From Salinicoccus sesuvii (GTDB lineage: Bacteria; Bacillota; Bacilli; Staphylococcales; Salinicoccaceae), in the NCBI RefSeq assembly GCF_042648145.1, contig NZ_JBHRWV010000009.1, positions 124,001 to 188,000 of the forward strand: 64,000 nt of DNA. Reading direction: 5' to 3'. Shown here piece after piece: positions 9,170-17,691 of the stretch. Below the pieces are notes generated by a model. It saw nothing but the letters and a program-made list of their open reading frames with translations, was not told the DNA's origin and ran no database searches. Each line of letters begins with the position of its first letter. Positions within the stretch are counted from its first letter, which is position 1. The translations under genes were made by a program, and so were the position numbers.

Positions 9170-9502
9170 TTATTGGAAAAATCTAGATAGGTCCCCACGA
9201 TTGATCAGTGGTTTCCTGTACTCGCTATGCTTCAGGACTTCAGGTGTATCGACTTTTTTAGGTTCATTAAGGATTTCCCCTATCCGCTTCATGGTAAACC
9301 CTTTTTCCATATAATCCTGAATTGCCAGAAGCAGATCCAGATCGTTCATGGAAAATATACGGTGATTACCTGATGTTCTTTCGGGTGTAACAAGAGACAA
9401 AGATTCATAATATCTTATTTGCCGTGCCGTCAGACCTGTCAACTTCATTGCCGACGACATAGGAAAAATCGCGAGATTACGCCTCATCTGATCTCTATCC
9501 AA
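9170..9502 (-). CDS. glnR: GlnR, MerR-family nitrogen repressor
   Basis: A 110-residue MerR-type regulator. The N-terminal winged helix reads MSSAMKLTGLTARQIRYYE, the MerR/GlnR recognition region, followed by NHRIFSMNDLDLLLAIQDY. The short C-terminal tail ends RGDLSRFFQ, resembling the autoregulatory tail that contacts glutamine synthetase in GlnR. I chose the TTG at 9502 because AGAGGTG lies 6 nt upstream; a GTG at 9511 overlaps that site. A perfect GlnR operator lies about 60 bases upstream, indicating autoregulation of glnRA. Confidence 0.93.
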   Translation of the reverse strand: MDRDQMRRNLAIFPMSSAMKLTGLTARQIRYYESLSLVTPERTSGNHRIFSMNDLDLLLAIQDYMEKGFTMKRIGEILNEPKKVDTPEVLKHSEYRKPLINRGDLSRFFQ

Positions 9503-9562
9503 AATGATCACCTCTAATCATATTCACAATATTAGCACAAAGAATTTCAAAAATCTAATCGA

Positions 9563-9579
9563 TGTTAGAAAATCTAACA
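9563..9579. promoter_or_regulatory. GlnR/TnrA operator
   Basis: TGTTAGAAAATCTAACA matches the GlnR/TnrA consensus TGTNA-N7-TNACA at every fixed position and lies upstream of glnR. It supports autorepression of glnRA when nitrogen is in excess. Confidence 0.88.
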
Positions 9580-9600
9580 TATCATTTAAACTAATTAAAA

Positions 9601-9644
9601 AATCCCTTTAAGTGTGCATTCTCAAGCACCTTCTTAAAGGGATT
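9601..9644 (-). terminator. Terminator of the NSS transporter gene
   Basis: AATCCCTTTAAG at 9601-9612 pairs perfectly with CTTAAAGGGATT at 9633-9644. Read on the minus strand the stem is followed by a T-run, so it ends transcription of the gene that stops at 9711. Confidence 0.8.
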
Positions 9645-9710
9645 TTGTATTAGTTTTATACTTATATTTCTTTCATTTGTTTATTCACTTAAATAAAAGA
9701 GAAAAGAGCG

Positions 9711-11051
9711 TTATCCGAAAATACTAACTGCGAACACAAAGAGTATTAAAACTGGAAGAACAAATCTAAGCATTATAATCCAAAATTTGTATAGTCCGTA
9801 CATTTTACTACTAGTATCTACGTTGAGCTGCTGCATCACTACACGCTTGTTTACGACGTACCCTACAAATAAAGTAGATGCAAGTGCACCAATTGGCAAT
9901 ACAATGTTGGATACGAGGAAGTCTACGTTGTCGAATATCGATCTGCCAAATATGAGGAAATCACCCAAGATCCCATACGAAAGTGCAGAAGGGATACCGG
10001 CTAGGAAGATGAAAAAGCCAAAAACGTAAGCCATTTTACTACGTTTTCTCTCATCGCCTTTGATGGCGTTAGCCACATTAATCTCGATCATAGAGATAGA
10101 AGAAGTCAAAGTTGCAAACAGGAATGCAGCAAGGAAAAGAATGTAGAAAAGCATACCTAATGGTATTTCACCAAATACTTGCGGTAAGACGATAAACACG
10201 AGTCCTGGTCCTTCAGCCGCTTCAACACCCAGTGAAGCAATAGCTGGGAAGATGGCGAGCCCTGCCATGATGGAAATAGCAATGTTCATCGCAACGATAG
10301 ACAATGAAGACTGGGTTAAGTTGTGTTCTTCACCAAGGTAGGAAGAATAAGCCACCATCGTTGTCGCTCCGACGCTTAACGCGAAGAAGGACTGGCCAAG
10401 TGCGTATAGAATTGCTGTAGAATCGATTGCGCTTACATCTGGAGTCAGAAAGAATGTAATGCCTTCCATTGCGCCAGGTAGCGTAACTGAACGAATGATT
10501 ACCAGCAGGAAGAGTATAAACAGAAGCGGCATCATGATCTTCGAACCGCGCTCCAAACCTTTTTGAACACCTTGGGCCACAATGAAAGCCGTCAAAAGAA
10601 TAAATATTCCTTGAGCAACAACAACATATAAAGGATTAGCTATGATGCTGTCGAAAGTAGCACCATAGTTATCAAATTGAACTAGGCCGAATGCTTCTCC
10701 AAAAGCGACCACTAGATAGATCAGTATCCATCCTCCGATTACGCTATAAAAAGACAAGAGTAGAAAAACGCCTATATTTCCGAGCCAGCCCAATATTCTA
10801 TAGGCTTTTTTTCCTCCTAAATAATGAAAGCCCTCAATCGGGTTTTTTTGGCTTGCCCTTCCAATGACAAATTCAGCCAGCAGCAGAGGCATACCTATAA
10901 AGAGTGTCATCAATAGAAATACAAGCAGGAATGCACCGCCACCATGTTCTGCCGTCATATAAGGGAAACGCCATAGGGCACCAAGTCCAATTGCCGAACC
11001 AGCCGCAGCCAGAACGAAGCCTAACCTAGACCCCCATCTTACATTGTTCAT
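9711..11051 (-). CDS. Sodium-dependent transporter, NSS (SLC6-like) family
   Basis: A 446-residue polytopic membrane protein with about 11 hydrophobic helices, the usual number for bacterial NSS members. The first helix carries GSAIGLGALWRFPYM, the hallmark of the Na+- and substrate-binding unwound segment. Bacterial relatives (TnaT, MhsT, LeuT) take up hydrophobic amino acids with Na+; the substrate cannot be read from sequence. It is monocistronic, with its own terminator. Confidence 0.92.
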   Translation of the reverse strand: MNNVRWGSRLGFVLAAAGSAIGLGALWRFPYMTAEHGGGAFLLVFLLMTLFIGMPLLLAEFVIGRASQKNPIEGFHYLGGKKAYRILGWLGNIGVFLLLSFYSVIGGWILIYLVVAFGEAFGLVQFDNYGATFDSIIANPLYVVVAQGIFILLTAFIVAQGVQKGLERGSKIMMPLLFILFLLVIIRSVTLPGAMEGITFFLTPDVSAIDSTAILYALGQSFFALSVGATTMVAYSSYLGEEHNLTQSSLSIVAMNIAISIMAGLAIFPAIASLGVEAAEGPGLVFIVLPQVFGEIPLGMLFYILFLAAFLFATLTSSISMIEINVANAIKGDERKRSKMAYVFGFFIFLAGIPSALSYGILGDFLIFGRSIFDNVDFLVSNIVLPIGALASTLFVGYVVNKRVVMQQLNVDTSSKMYGLYKFWIIMLRFVLPVLILFVFAVSIFG

Positions 11052-11232
11052 AAACCAACCTCACTTTATAATTGTATTCATTTTTTATAGAGTTCCTAAC
11101 ATATTAGCACATTCGATATGATCTTGAATACACTACGGTTCGAATTATGTACAAATACACAACAAATCACAAAAAATACCGCTCTGAACGCCTTTCTTAA
11201 AACAGTCATTACTTCTATGAGTCTCTATTAAA

Positions 11233-11261
11233 TTGCAACAGGCAAACACCTTCAATATAAT
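11233..11261 (+). promoter_or_regulatory. Sigma-A promoter of fdhD
   Basis: TTGCAA (11233-11238), a 17-base spacer, then TATAAT (11256-11261), ending 17 bases before the fdhD start codon. Confidence 0.75.
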
Positions 11262-11278
11262 GAACAAAAGGAGGGAAA

Positions 11279-12076
11279 ATGATGAAGCCGACTTTCAATA
11301 GAAATATTACGCATTATCGCAAAAATCATATGTCTGAGATTGAAGATACAGTAGCTGAAGAATTCCCCCTTACCATCTATTTAAATGATGTAGAGTTTGC
11401 AACTCTTGTATGCACCCCTGAGCATCTCGAAGAACTCGTTATCGGCTTTCTTGCCTCTGAAGGCGTCATAAGACGCTTTGAACATATAAAAAAGATGAAT
11501 TTGGACGAACACGGCGGTTTTTGTCACATTACATTGGCCGATTATATATCGACAGATCATTTTGTGTATTCCAGGCGGATTATCAGCTCATGCTGTGGAA
11601 AAAGCAGACAGTTCTATTTTCAAAACGATGCAAAAACTTCAAAGACTTCCTTGTCAAAAACAAAACTCACTCCCAACCAATGCATTAAGTTGATGGAGCA
11701 TATGCAGCAGGAGAGTAAAGTTTTCATGGAAACAGGCGGCATACATAACGCAAGTATTACCACAGCAGAAGGACTGATCGTTCACCGAGGCGATATAGGT
11801 AGACACAACGCGCTCGATAAACTATATGGATATTGTTTACAGAATCATATCGACGTTCGAGATAAAGCGCTCGTTTTCAGCGGACGTATTTCATCTGAAG
11901 TACTGACAAAATCAGCGAAAATTGGTGTTGGCCTCGTCTTAAGTAAATCAGCACCGACGAATCTCGCAATTAAAATGGCTGAAGATCTGAACATTACGAC
12001 TATCGGCTTCATCAGAGGAGATTCCTTCAACATATATAGTCACCCTTGGCGTATAAAAGAAGATCCCGGTTCGTAA
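11279..12076 (+). CDS. fdhD: FdhD, formate dehydrogenase accessory sulfurtransferase
   Basis: A 265-residue FdhD protein. The family transfers sulfur from a cysteine desulfurase to the molybdenum cofactor of formate dehydrogenase. The sulfur-carrying cysteines lie in ISSCCGKS near residue 104, and conserved blocks ETGGIHNASI, GDIGRHNALDK and FSGRISSEVLTKSA are present. AGGAGGG precedes tandem ATGs at 11279 and 11282; either could start. No formate dehydrogenase gene is in the window, so its client must be encoded elsewhere. Confidence 0.95.
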   Translation: MMKPTFNRNITHYRKNHMSEIEDTVAEEFPLTIYLNDVEFATLVCTPEHLEELVIGFLASEGVIRRFEHIKKMNLDEHGGFCHITLADYISTDHFVYSRRIISSCCGKSRQFYFQNDAKTSKTSLSKTKLTPNQCIKLMEHMQQESKVFMETGGIHNASITTAEGLIVHRGDIGRHNALDKLYGYCLQNHIDVRDKALVFSGRISSEVLTKSAKIGVGLVLSKSAPTNLAIKMAEDLNITTIGFIRGDSFNIYSHPWRIKEDPGS

Positions 12077-12084
12077 ACCGGAAT
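12063..12084. terminator. Terminator between fdhD and the glucosaminidase gene
   Basis: An imperfect ATCCCGGTT / AACCGGAAT hairpin overlapping the fdhD stop codon, with a pyrimidine-rich stretch after it. Confidence 0.55.
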
Positions 12085-12089
12085 CCTCT

Positions 12090-12869
12090 TTATTGATAGT
12101 ATTCTGTTATGAACCGATCAGCTTCCTTATCAAAGCGAATGTAATGAGATTCTAATATACGACCAATTTTGATTGCCCACTCTATATCCGTTGCATAAAG
12201 ATGTGTGCCTGGATGCTGTGGATTCCAGCGCATCGCATATAAAGTTTGCTGCTGATTTTCCAGATAGTTTTTGCGAATAAATGCTGCTCCTCCCATTATT
12301 GCTGCTTCGGGAGTGGACCAGTCAGCTTTTGCAGCGTAACTCGAACCTTCCTCAACTGCTCGCTGGTCGAATGCACCAATACCGAAAAAATTGTAGTAGA
12401 TGCTACCATCCACTTCAATACCCTGGGCGAGTTGGGATTGTCCATTGCCTGTTTCGATCTGGGCGTGACTAATCAGATAAAATACATTGACACCGTGCTT
12501 AGACTGAGCCTCAAGAAACGTTTCTTCTGTACCATCCAGTATGCCTCTTCCTTCCAGGAGATCTGCAATCTCCTCGGAACTGACATCTACTTTCTCAGTC
12601 AAATCAAGAAACTGAAATCTCGTAGGACTATTATCTATAGACATGGCCGCTCTCACCCTTTCTTCCTTGGCAGTTGTCATAGTTCCACCCTCCAATTCAA
12701 CACCAACTGTTCCATTCTGAAGGTTATTTTCTACCGCTTCATCGAAACTGGCCACAGGGGATGCTTCCTTAGGCGTGCCTGCTTCAGATATGACGAAAGC
12801 TAGAAAAAAAATGAACATCATTATTAACAATATTAAAATGGGTATATTTTCCTTCAATCTCTTATCCAT
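12090..12869 (-). CDS. Membrane-anchored endo-beta-N-acetylglucosaminidase (GH73-like)
   Basis: A 259-residue protein with an N-terminal anchor (about residues 9-29, with no clear signal-peptidase site), a linker, and a glucosaminidase domain from about residue 110. The presumed catalytic Glu is in LISHAQIETGNGQS, and YNFFGIGAFD and AIMGGAAFIRKNYL are typical of the family. Layout and size resemble staphylococcal SagB-type enzymes, which cleave glycan strands in the cell wall. I chose the ATG at 12869, with AGGTGAGG 8 nt upstream, over one at 12905. Confidence 0.87.
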   Translation of the reverse strand: MDKRLKENIPILILLIMMFIFFLAFVISEAGTPKEASPVASFDEAVENNLQNGTVGVELEGGTMTTAKEERVRAAMSIDNSPTRFQFLDLTEKVDVSSEEIADLLEGRGILDGTEETFLEAQSKHGVNVFYLISHAQIETGNGQSQLAQGIEVDGSIYYNFFGIGAFDQRAVEEGSSYAAKADWSTPEAAIMGGAAFIRKNYLENQQQTLYAMRWNPQHPGTHLYATDIEWAIKIGRILESHYIRFDKEADRFITEYYQ

Positions 12870-12910
12870 CCATGTTTCCTCACCTGTTCGTATTGAATCA
12901 AACATTAAAG

Positions 12911-12935
12911 AAACATCTGATTTACTATCAGATGT
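12911..12935 (-). terminator. Terminator of the FMN reductase gene
   Basis: AACATCTGAT / ATCAGATGTT inverted repeat overlapping the stop codon; on the minus strand T-rich sequence follows. Confidence 0.6.
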
Positions 12936-13461
12936 TCACCATCTCTGTATGGGACTGGCGAACCAGCCCATCAATCATTACGCTTAAACGCTCCACCAAT
13001 TCGTCGTTATATAAATGATATCCTTCATTGATTTGCTCAAAATCAGTATCACATGTGCAAACCTGGAGTGGAAGTACTAAAGCATGGACCCCGCGCATCA
13101 CCATTCTGAGCTGGGTTAGCGGATCGGAATTCCTCATCCCGCCGCTATTACAGTAGAGACCGACAGGTTTCATCTCAAATTCATCTGTGGAGAGATGGTC
13201 CAATGCGTTTTTCAACAGCCCAGAGAAAGAGGTGTGATAGTTCGGTGTCCCTATTATTATTGCGTCTGCGTTTTCAGCAAGTCGCTTTAATGTTTCGACA
13301 TCTTCTGTTTTGCCCTGTCCAAAAATAGGAAGGTGAAGCTCTCTTAAATCAAGGTGTGTAACAGTGTGTTCAGGCTGCTCTACGAGCGAAGCAATCTTAC
13401 TGGCGACTGCATGTGTATGGGAACCTGGGAAAGCACTTCCCGAGAGTATCAGTAGGTTCAT
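12928..13461 (-). CDS. NADPH-dependent FMN reductase (flavodoxin fold)
   Basis: A 177-residue flavodoxin-like protein of the NADPH-dependent FMN reductase family (SsuE/azoreductase group). The N-terminal phosphate-binding loop is LILSGSAFPGSHTHAVA and a flavin-contacting segment is GTPNYHTSFSGLLKNALDHL. Such enzymes reduce free FMN or quinone/azo substrates in the cytoplasm; the specific substrate is unclear. I chose the ATG at 13461 with AGGAG 8 nt upstream; upstream in-frame starts have no site. Monocistronic. Confidence 0.88.
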   Translation of the reverse strand: MNLLILSGSAFPGSHTHAVASKIASLVEQPEHTVTHLDLRELHLPIFGQGKTEDVETLKRLAENADAIIIGTPNYHTSFSGLLKNALDHLSTDEFEMKPVGLYCNSGGMRNSDPLTQLRMVMRGVHALVLPLQVCTCDTDFEQINEGYHLYNDELVERLSVMIDGLVRQSHTEMVNI

Positions 13462-13545
13462 TGGAAAAGCTCCTTTATACGTGTATATGTATAATATGTT
13501 ACCATCTGCCCCACTCAAATTAAACCGTCTAAAGTCGTATTAAAC

Positions 13546-13575
13546 AAAAGAGATCGGCTTATGCCGATCCCTTTT
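13546..13575 (-). terminator. Terminator downstream of the small protein gene
   Basis: GATCGGC / GCCGATC hairpin (13552-13569) flanked by A-rich and T-rich sequence, just after the stop of the gene at 13577. Confidence 0.7.
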
Positions 13576-13576
13576 A

Positions 13577-13759
13577 CTAATTCATTAATTTATCATTTAA
13601 AACTCTCAACTTATCTATCGTCTCTTGGTCTAATTCAGCAATATCAACTTTTTTCTCTATGATTGATTGAGCAAGATCAATGGAAATATCCACAGCTCTG
13701 CTTATCTGATAAGCGGTCAGCTTATCGGTCATCAATTCAAAATTCACACCAGTGTCCAT
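13577..13759 (-). CDS. Small protein with possible helix-turn-helix
   Basis: A 60-residue protein I do not recognise by name. The stretch LTAYQISRAVDISIDLAQSI followed by KKVDIAELDQETIDKLRVLND resembles a short HTH of the Cro/C1 type, with a helix, a turn and a second helix starting at the AVDIS segment. AAGGTG precedes the ATG at 13759. It is preceded by AT-rich sequence and has its own terminator. No toxin partner is visible next to it, so an antitoxin role is unsupported. Confidence 0.55.
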   Translation of the reverse strand: MDTGVNFELMTDKLTAYQISRAVDISIDLAQSIIEKKVDIAELDQETIDKLRVLNDKLMN

Positions 13760-13947
13760 AAGTTCACCTTCCTCGATCAATCAAATAATTCATTGACCTG
13801 AATTCAATTATATCACACGTATAACATTAAACAATGAATGCGTATTACATGTGCCATTATTTTTGTTTTGAAATTTCTTATTTACTGTTGGATGACATAA
13901 AATAAAGGCAAAAGGGTACATGTGAACAAAGATAAGGAGTGGTTAAA

Positions 13948-15306
13948 ATGTATGAATCAATTTTTAATAGACAAAAGCAATTTTATCAATCTGGTAAAAC
14001 GAGAACACTCGCTTTTAGAATAGAAGCCCTTAAACAATTGAAAAGAGGCATCCAGTACTATGAATCGGATTTGCTTAAAGCCATGAAGAAAGATTTCAAT
14101 AAAGGTGAGGCAGAAGCCTACCTAACTGAAATTGGATATGTCTACAATGAAATCAATTATACTATCAAAAATCTTGAGAATTGGGCAGAAACGACGAAGG
14201 TGAAAACGCCGGCGACACATACCGGTTCGATATCGAAAGTTTATAAAGAACCTTACGGAGTCGTATTGATTATTGCACCTTGGAACTACCCGTTCAATCT
14301 GACCATTGCTCCCTTAATTGGTGCCGTGAGTGCGGGCAATACTGCTATTCTCAAACCCTCAGAGCACACACCTACGGTTGCCGGTGTAATTAGCAATATC
14401 ATAGCGCTTGCCTTCCCTGAGAAGTACGTTGCCTCAGTAGAAGGTGGAATCGAAACGAACCAGAGTCTTTTAAGTTTGCCATTCAATTATATATTTTATA
14501 CAGGAAGTTCTCACGTAGGCAAAATCGTGATGCAAAGTGCAGCGAAACACCTTACTCCCATCACACTCGAACTCGGAGGAAAATCGCCAGCGATTGTAAC
14601 GAAGAATGCCGATATTAAGATTGCAGCAAAACGTATAGTCTGGGGAAAATTCCTCAATGCAGGCCAGACGTGCGTAGCTCCCGATTTCGTTTATGTCGAT
14701 GCAAGTGTAAAAGCATCTCTTATCTATCATATGAAACGATATACAAAAAAATTCTACAACAATGCCTTTAAAACCGGCACGTATATGAATATTGTCAACG
14801 AGCAGCACTTCGAGCGCCTTAATGACTTGATTCAGGGGAATGTCGTCTATGGAGGCACGGCACGCCGAGCTACACTGACAATAGAGCCAACCATCATTGA
14901 TGATGTCGATTTCAGCGATGACATTATGCAAGAGGAGATATTTGGTCCAATACTTCCTGTCCTTGAGTTCCGTTCACTCGATAAAGCGCTGCTAGATGTA
15001 CGTGATCTTCCTGACCCTCTGGCCTTATATATATTTACAGATAAGAAGTCGGAAGCTAAAACAGTCATTCGCTCCGTCCCATTTGGCGGAGGGGCAGTGA
15101 ATGACACTGTTTTCCACCTCGCTAACCCACACTTACCGTTTGGAGGGCGTGGTAACAGCGGTATGGGCAAATACCACGGGAAGTACTCCTTTGATACCTT
15201 TACCCACGAGAAGAGCATACTGCATCAGACGACCGCTTTCGATTTCCCGTTCAGGTATCCAAACGCCAAGCTATTCAATAAATTCATAAAATACCTCTGG
15301 AAATAA
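13948..15306 (+). CDS. Aldehyde dehydrogenase, AldH-like (class 3 type)
   Basis: A 452-residue aldehyde dehydrogenase. The catalytic cysteine lies in NAGQTCVAPD and the general base in LELGGKSPAI; LPFGGRGNSGMGKYHGKYSFDTFTHEKS near the end is typical of class 3/YwdH-type enzymes. It closely resembles S. aureus AldH, which oxidises 4,4'-diaponeurosporenal in staphyloxanthin synthesis. Because a C30 carotenoid cluster with crtP and crtQ lies at 57.5-63.6 kb, a pigment role is plausible, but this is inference. I chose the ATG at 13948 with AAGGAG 8 nt upstream over a GTG at 13939. Strong terminator follows. Confidence 0.9.
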   Translation: MYESIFNRQKQFYQSGKTRTLAFRIEALKQLKRGIQYYESDLLKAMKKDFNKGEAEAYLTEIGYVYNEINYTIKNLENWAETTKVKTPATHTGSISKVYKEPYGVVLIIAPWNYPFNLTIAPLIGAVSAGNTAILKPSEHTPTVAGVISNIIALAFPEKYVASVEGGIETNQSLLSLPFNYIFYTGSSHVGKIVMQSAAKHLTPITLELGGKSPAIVTKNADIKIAAKRIVWGKFLNAGQTCVAPDFVYVDASVKASLIYHMKRYTKKFYNNAFKTGTYMNIVNEQHFERLNDLIQGNVVYGGTARRATLTIEPTIIDDVDFSDDIMQEEIFGPILPVLEFRSLDKALLDVRDLPDPLALYIFTDKKSEAKTVIRSVPFGGGAVNDTVFHLANPHLPFGGRGNSGMGKYHGKYSFDTFTHEKSILHQTTAFDFPFRYPNAKLFNKFIKYLWK

Positions 15307-15307
15307 A

Positions 15308-15339
15308 ACAAGTCCCATCGCTGTAGCGATGGGACTTGT
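15308..15339. terminator. Bidirectional terminator
   Basis: ACAAGTCCCATCGC / GCGATGGGACTTGT, a near-perfect hairpin between the convergent aldehyde dehydrogenase and SDR genes, followed by TTTC. Confidence 0.85.
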
Positions 15340-15349
15340 TTCATTGGAA

Positions 15350-16234
15350 CTAGTTGATAGGCATACCGCCTGTAATTCCATATATTTGTCCTGTTATATA
15401 ACTTCCGCTATCAGAAGCTAATAGGACGTAAGTGTCTGCTAATTCAACAGGTTGACCTGCACGCTCGAGCGGAGTCGTCTGACCAAATTCCGGGATATTC
15501 TCAGGAGGCTGTCCGCCAGATATCTGCAGTGGTGTCCATACTGGTCCCGGCGCAACGCCGTTTACACGGATACCCTTTGATCCAAGCTGCTGAGCCATGG
15601 ATATGATGAACGATCTTTGAGCAGTTTTTGTCATGGCGTAATCAGCTAGTATATCTGATGGTGTGAATCCCTGGACGGATGTTGTGATGATGACACTGCC
15701 GCCTTCTGGCAGGTGATCCAGTGCTTCCTGTAGCATCCAAACATTTGAAAACACATTAATAGTGAATGTGTCTTTCAGCTGCTCAGTTTTTAAATCTCTT
15801 ATATCCTTTTGATACTGTTGCATACCTGCATTCATAACAAGGATATCGAGTCCATCAAGTGCTTTAGCTGCATCGTGCACAAGATTTCTGGTGAAATCTT
15901 CGTCTCTCAGATCACCGGGTAGCAATATAGCTTTTCTACCTTGAGCCTCAATGACATCTTTTACTTCCTGAGCATCAGTTTCTTCATCGGGCAGGTAATT
16001 GATGGCCACGTCTGCTCCTTCTTTAGCATACGCGATTGCTGCTGCACGACCGATACCCGAATCGCCTCCAGTAACGAGCGCCTTTCTGCCTTCGAGTTTG
16101 TTGTTACCTTTATAAGATTCTTCGCCACAGTCCGGCACCGGCTCCATCTTGTTCTGGATACCTGGGTATTCCTGTTCTTGCTTTTCAAATTTATCCTCAT
16201 AGTATTTATGCTTCGGGTTGTTCAACTCAGTCAT
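15350..16234 (-). CDS. SDR oxidoreductase, general-stress-protein-39-like
   Basis: A 294-residue short-chain dehydrogenase. After a polar N-terminal extension of about 47 residues comes the cofactor motif ALVTGGDSGIGRAAA, then NAG (LVMNAGMQ), and the active-site Tyr-x-x-x-Lys as YAMTK. The extension (NKLEGRKALVTGG preceded by a YxG-rich stretch) matches the subgroup that includes B. subtilis YdaD/GSP39. The substrate is unknown. GGGGAG lies 7 nt before the ATG. It follows the MATE gene by 32 bases on the same strand, so they may be cotranscribed. Confidence 0.88.
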   Translation of the reverse strand: MTELNNPKHKYYEDKFEKQEQEYPGIQNKMEPVPDCGEESYKGNNKLEGRKALVTGGDSGIGRAAAIAYAKEGADVAINYLPDEETDAQEVKDVIEAQGRKAILLPGDLRDEDFTRNLVHDAAKALDGLDILVMNAGMQQYQKDIRDLKTEQLKDTFTINVFSNVWMLQEALDHLPEGGSVIITTSVQGFTPSDILADYAMTKTAQRSFIISMAQQLGSKGIRVNGVAPGPVWTPLQISGGQPPENIPEFGQTTPLERAGQPVELADTYVLLASDSGSYITGQIYGITGGMPIN

Positions 16235-16266
16235 TTTAATTCTCCCCTCTTTTTCAATACATCCAT

Positions 16267-17637
16267 CTATTGCTCATTTTGACCAGTTCTAAACATATTT
16301 TTCTTTTCTATATGTTTTAGACGGATGTAAAAACCAAAAGCCGCACATGTGAGACCGAGAGAAATGCCGATCCAGAATCCATATACACCGAGAGAAGTGT
16401 AGGCCGAAAGGAGATAACCCGTCGTTAGACCAACCAGCCAATAGGAAATGACGGCAATCACTGAGGGAAAGACAACATCTTTATACCCTCTTAATATGCC
16501 TTGGAATATTGCTTGCAGTGCATCTGAAAACTGATATACGATGGCAAATAGGAACAAAGGCACAGTGATTGCTACAACTTGCGGATCATCTGTATAAAGG
16601 TATGAGATCTGTTCCCTGAATAGAAATAGGATAATGCAGGCAATACCTACTATTACAAGACTCGATACAACACCAATCATCTTATAGTACCTAGCGTCAT
16701 CGTACCGCCCCCCGCCAGCACTGAAGCCGATTACAATGGTCATTGCCATGGAGATGCTAAGTGGCACCATGAAGAGCATTACGGAGAAGTTCAAGACCAC
16801 TTGGTTAGCTGCAATTACATTCGTTGTAAACATTACTCCAATAAGCAGAGTCATAAGTGAGAAAATGCTCGTTTCCACAAAGATGAGAACACCGATTGGT
16901 ATACCGACTGCGAGATGATGGCGAATGGTGGACAATGAGGGTGCTGAAAACTTTCTAAATATGTTGAAGGATTTTAACGCGTCTACCTTTAATACCATCA
17001 GAGCGATAAAGAAGAAAATGAGCCAGTAAGTAATAGCAGTTGCAACGCCTGCACCAATCCCGCCCAGTTCAGGAAAACCAAAGTTGCCGAAGATGAAACT
17101 ATAATTGAAGAAGATATTTAATGGCAAAGATGTTGCTATAACGTATAGCGATATGCGAGTAAGTCCTTGTGCATCAACAAAATTACGCAAGACATTAAAA
17201 AGAAATAACGGCAATATACCGCATGATAATCCAGCGAGGTAGTAAAAAGCAATATGGTGTACCGAAGAATCAAGATCCATAAATCCAAGAACCTGATCGA
17301 GAAATAGAACTCCTGCTAACAGAACAAGGATTGTGAGCACCAAAGTAATATATATGGCCTGATTAATATTGTGATTCACTCTGTCCTTCTGACCTCCACC
17401 GAGGAGCTGGGCAACAATGGCTGTCACTGCAAGAAGAATACCGCTTATACCTGTGGAGACTGGGGCCCACAGACTAGAACCGATTGCGACACCAGCAAGG
17501 TCGGCGACACCAGCTCTGCCTGACATCATAGTATCAATCATATTCATCGAATAAAGCAACACTTGGGTAGTCATGATCGGCCATAGAATACCAATGAACT
17601 GCCGATACATTTCCCTTTTTGAATCTGTATGGAACAT
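16267..17637 (-). CDS. MATE family multidrug/toxin exporter
   Basis: A 456-residue protein with 12 hydrophobic segments in two similar halves, as in MATE transporters of the NorM/DinF type, which export cationic drugs by Na+ or H+ antiport. Conserved features include MIDTMMSGRAGVADLAGVAIGSSLWAP in helix 1-2 and the matching second-half segment around NVIAANQVVLNFS. I chose the ATG at 17637, placed 6 nt after AAAGGTG; a GTG at 17646 overlaps that site. Specificity cannot be read from sequence. Confidence 0.9.
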   Translation of the reverse strand: MFHTDSKREMYRQFIGILWPIMTTQVLLYSMNMIDTMMSGRAGVADLAGVAIGSSLWAPVSTGISGILLAVTAIVAQLLGGGQKDRVNHNINQAIYITLVLTILVLLAGVLFLDQVLGFMDLDSSVHHIAFYYLAGLSCGILPLFLFNVLRNFVDAQGLTRISLYVIATSLPLNIFFNYSFIFGNFGFPELGGIGAGVATAITYWLIFFFIALMVLKVDALKSFNIFRKFSAPSLSTIRHHLAVGIPIGVLIFVETSIFSLMTLLIGVMFTTNVIAANQVVLNFSVMLFMVPLSISMAMTIVIGFSAGGGRYDDARYYKMIGVVSSLVIVGIACIILFLFREQISYLYTDDPQVVAITVPLFLFAIVYQFSDALQAIFQGILRGYKDVVFPSVIAVISYWLVGLTTGYLLSAYTSLGVYGFWIGISLGLTCAAFGFYIRLKHIEKKNMFRTGQNEQ

Positions 17638-17691
17638 GTCTTTCACCTTTTTCTATTAACATGATTTCAAACGGTATAAATAAGATGCCTA

